NCBI GenBank assembly: GCA_947629735.1
Contig: CANREX010000085.1
Span: 1 to 6,613 of the forward strand
Source of the DNA: an uncultured Clostridia bacterium
GTDB lineage: Bacteria > Bacillota > Clostridia > Christensenellales > Borkfalkiaceae
Direction of reading: 5' to 3'
Length of the DNA: 6,613 nucleotides
The notes beneath the pieces are model-generated. The model worked only from the letters and a program-made list of their open reading frames with translations. It ran no database searches and had not been told where the DNA came from. Of the stretch, positions 4,784-6,613 are shown piece by piece. Made by a program: the position numbers and the translations under genes. Position 1 is the first letter of the stretch. Every line of letters starts with the position of its first letter.

Positions 4784-4790
4784 AGTTGCT

Positions 4791-4820
4791 GCGCCTTAAA
4801 AATTAACGCCTTAAAAATTA
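4791..4820. repeat. 15-bp tandem repeat, two copies
   Basis: GCGCCTTAAAAATTA (4791-4805) is followed directly by ACGCCTTAAAAATTA (4806-4820), differing in one base. Decayed versions continue (GCGCCGCTAAATT, GCGCCTTTAAAACT). The repeat covers the place where a -35 box of the prsW-like gene would be. Confidence 0.7.
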
Positions 4821-4850
4821 GCGCCGCTAAATTGCGCCTTTAAAACTGCG

Positions 4851-4886
4851 CCGCTGTAACAGATTATCCCGCTATAACAGATTATC
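4851..4886. repeat. 18-bp tandem repeat, two copies
   Basis: CCGCTGTAACAGATTATC (4851-4868) and CCGCTATAACAGATTATC (4869-4886) differ in one base. They lie between the mtaB stop codon and the 15-bp repeat. No hairpin or T-run that would end the mtaB transcript is seen in this gap. Confidence 0.7.
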
Positions 4887-4897
4887 CCGTCAAAAAG

Positions 4898-6115
4898 TTA
4901 TTCCGCCGAGCCAAGCGCGCCGTCGCGGAACTTATCTAAAAGGGCGACTTGCGCTTCCCCCTTTATTTCGCCCTTGCAGTACACGCGGATATAGCCGGGG
5001 GTGTAGCCCGAGGTATATTCGCCGTCGAAGTCCTCGAAAATGACGGGGTATTTTTTGCCGAGCCGCGCCTGTAAATATCTGTCCGCCGCCTCTTTGCCCG
5101 CCTGCAACAGCGCGTGCAGTCTGCGCTTTTTCACGTCGGGAGGGATATCGGGAAGGGAAAACGCCTTTGTGCCCTCCCTCGGGGAGAACGCGAACGCGTG
5201 CACCCTCGAAAACCCCGCCTCCCCGATTATGGAAAGGCTGTCGGCGAAGTCGACCTCGCTCTCGCCGCAAAAACCCGCAATAATGTCGGTGGTTATCGCC
5301 GCGTCGGGAAACGCCGCGTAAATCATGGCGCACTTTTCAAGGTATTGCGCGCGGGTGTAATGCCTGTTCATCGCGCGCAGCACGCTGTCCGAGCCGCTCT
5401 GCAACGACAGGTGAAAATGGGGCGCAAAATTGGGTATACGGGCGCACGCGGACAGAAATTCGTCCGTTATCGCGCTACATTCGAGGGAACTCAGCCTTAT
5501 CCGCTTGTCCGTGAACGAGAGCGCGCGCATAAGCGCGGGAAGTCCGCCTTCCCCCTTGCCGTAAGCCGAGACGTTTATCCCCGTCAGCACCACCTCGGGC
5601 GAGGAAATGCGGGAAATTTCGTCAATCACAGAAGCTATCGGGCGGGACGTCACCCTGCCGCGCAGATAGGGAATAACGCAATAGGAACAGAAGTTGTCGC
5701 ACCCGTCCTCTATCTTGACGAACGCGCGCGTGCGCACCGCCTTGGGCAAGCCGAATGTGACATCTCCGCAGTCCGCGCCGAAAATATCCGAAATGACATG
5801 GCGGGCGAATTGCTCTTTATCCCGCGCGCCGCCGACGTATTTCACGCCCGCAAGGGAAAACTGCGCCGCGTTCTTTTCGGAAGCGCAGCCGCAGACGTAG
5901 ACGCTCGCCGCGGGGTTGAACTTGCGCGCCCGCGAAATCAGCTGGCGGCTCTTTCTTTCCGCCTCCGCCGTCACCGCGCAGGTGTTGAGTATGTAGATGT
6001 CCGCGGGCGAGAGCTTATCCGAAACCTCTATCCCCCGCTCTTCGAGGGCGGACATTATCGCCGCGCTCTCCACCTCGTTCACCTTGCAGCCGAGGGTAAA
6101 GACAACCGCCTTCAT
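4898..6115 (-). CDS. mtaB: tRNA t6A37 methylthiotransferase MtaB
   Basis: This encodes a 405-residue radical-SAM enzyme that adds a methylthio group to N6-threonylcarbamoyladenosine at position 37 of ANN-decoding tRNAs. The N-terminal UPF0004 domain carries Cys10 (TLGCKVNEVES), Cys46 (NTCAVT) and Cys77 (CGCASE), ligands of the auxiliary iron-sulfur cluster. The radical-SAM triad is Cys139, Cys143 and Cys146 in DGCDNFCSYCVIPYLRGR. A short TRAM-like domain ends the protein. TLGCKVN and the PYLRGR stretch favour MtaB over MiaB or RimO. The ATG at 6115 is chosen over an in-frame start at 6289, because the N-terminus then fits the family, GGGGGA precedes it, and it overlaps the rsmE stop codon as ATGA. 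This indicates a coupled rsmE-mtaB operon, as found in many Firmicutes. The length is slightly below the usual 430-450. Confidence 0.95.
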   Translation of the reverse strand: MKAVVFTLGCKVNEVESAAIMSALEERGIEVSDKLSPADIYILNTCAVTAEAERKSRQLISRARKFNPAASVYVCGCASEKNAAQFSLAGVKYVGGARDKEQFARHVISDIFGADCGDVTFGLPKAVRTRAFVKIEDGCDNFCSYCVIPYLRGRVTSRPIASVIDEISRISSPEVVLTGINVSAYGKGEGGLPALMRALSFTDKRIRLSSLECSAITDEFLSACARIPNFAPHFHLSLQSGSDSVLRAMNRHYTRAQYLEKCAMIYAAFPDAAITTDIIAGFCGESEVDFADSLSIIGEAGFSRVHAFAFSPREGTKAFSLPDIPPDVKKRRLHALLQAGKEAADRYLQARLGKKYPVIFEDFDGEYTSGYTPGYIRVYCKGEIKGEAQVALLDKFRDGALGSAE

Positions 6116-6613
6116 TTCAATTCCCCCAGCGCGAATTGCACGATAGAGCACGCCGTGATCGCCGCCGTCTCCGCCCTTAATATGCGCTTGCCGAGCGTTA
6201 TTCCCGCCCAGCCGTTCTGTTTGGCGTAGGCGTATTCGTCCTCCGCAAAGCCGCCCTCGCTGCCCACAATTATTGCGACCGAGCCGCAAAGCGGGCAGAT
6301 TTCCCTCTCGGAAGAGGTGATGAATTCGCAGAAAAACAGCTTGTTTTCATACTCTTTCGCGCTCTCTATCGCCGAGGCGAAGTTATCGAACGCGACGACC
6401 TCGGGCGCGACAGAGCGCAGGCACTGTTTTGCCGCCTCCCGCGCGACCTTATTCAGCCTTTCCAGCTTGTTCGCGTTCATGTACGCGGAGCAGTAGCGGG
6501 AAGAAAACACGCCTATTTTGTTTACGCCGAGCTCGCATGCCTTTTGCACGACGAGTTCGGTCTTGTCGCCTTTCAGCGCGCCGCAAAGCAAATACAGCGG
6601 GGTCTTTGCCTCC
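6112..6613 (-). CDS. rsmE: 16S rRNA (uracil-1498-N3)-methyltransferase, 5' end outside window
   Basis: The visible part is the C-terminal 166 codons of a SPOUT-fold methyltransferase that methylates U1498 of 16S rRNA in the small ribosomal subunit. Family motifs are clear: GALKGDKTELVVQKACELGV near the visible start, EAAKQCLRS, VGSEGGFAEDE and LGKRILRAETAA, the last two forming the knotted S-adenosylmethionine site. Full-length proteins have about 245 residues, so roughly 80 residues including the PUA-like N-terminal domain lie beyond the right edge. The frame stays open to the edge, and the TTG at 6591 is internal, not a start. The stop codon overlaps the mtaB ATG by 4 nt. In many Firmicutes prmA and dnaJ lie upstream, which can be checked in the next window. 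Confidence 0.94.
   Translation of the reverse strand, partial: EAKTPLYLLCGALKGDKTELVVQKACELGVNKIGVFSSRYCSAYMNANKLERLNKVAREAAKQCLRSVAPEVVAFDNFASAIESAKEYENKLFFCEFITSSEREICPLCGSVAIIVGSEGGFAEDEYAYAKQNGWAGITLGKRILRAETAAITACSIVQFALGELK

Noticed and set aside
5114..6229. Long plus-strand frame of 371 codons opposite mtaB
   Set aside because: It is antisense to a gene with complete MtaB motifs, is rich in Arg and His, and shows no family motif.
6116..6289. N-terminal extension of MtaB by 58 residues
   Set aside because: The extension reads out of frame through the end of rsmE, is Gly/Arg-rich and unlike any MtaB N-terminus; the ATG at 6115 gives the family start.

Overview
The window looks like chromosomal DNA of an uncultured, GC-rich member of the Firmicutes, probably a gut Clostridia. 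The reasons are strong GAGG-type ribosome binding sites, the rsmE-mtaB pair joined by an ATGA overlap (an arrangement common in that phylum), and the protein families present. This taxonomic placement is inference; no rRNA or lineage marker is present.

Layout, left to right. 1-305 is non-coding and carries a structured repeat (116-245) and a hairpin (256-300). 306-566 (-) is a small gene of unknown function. It is divergent from 680-1606 (+), a WYL-domain transcriptional regulator. The two share a 113-bp promoter region with facing promoters and an inverted repeat, TGACA-N5-TGTCA, over the regulator's -35 box. 1607-2688 is about 1.1 kb of convergent intergenic DNA with no credible gene, packed with hairpins, short tandem repeats and nested inverted repeats. 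2689-6613 is all minus strand: rsmE (5' end outside the window), mtaB, then after a 155-bp gap with its own candidate promoter a large PrsW-like membrane protease, then a HIT-family hydrolase whose start lies inside the protease gene.

Function. rsmE and mtaB modify rRNA and tRNA and form an ordinary housekeeping block. The HIT protein is a common neighbour of this block in Clostridia, so the PrsW-like gene looks inserted between mtaB and hinT. Its domain layout is unusual: the protease core is followed by a second membrane-anchored module with an extracytoplasmic domain of about 150 residues. The regulator probably controls itself and the small divergent gene.

The most unusual signal is a repeat family found on both sides of the small-gene/regulator pair in opposite orientation. 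Each full unit is about 120-130 bp with two hairpin types. In both types nearly every stem is 9 bp and the loop 7 nt. Stem sequences differ from copy to copy while the loops (AAGGRCA in one type, GCACTGY in the other) and the adjoining block TCGGTCACCG stay constant. Stem changes are compensatory, pointing to selection on folded structure. No transposase or other protein that would act on it is in the window.
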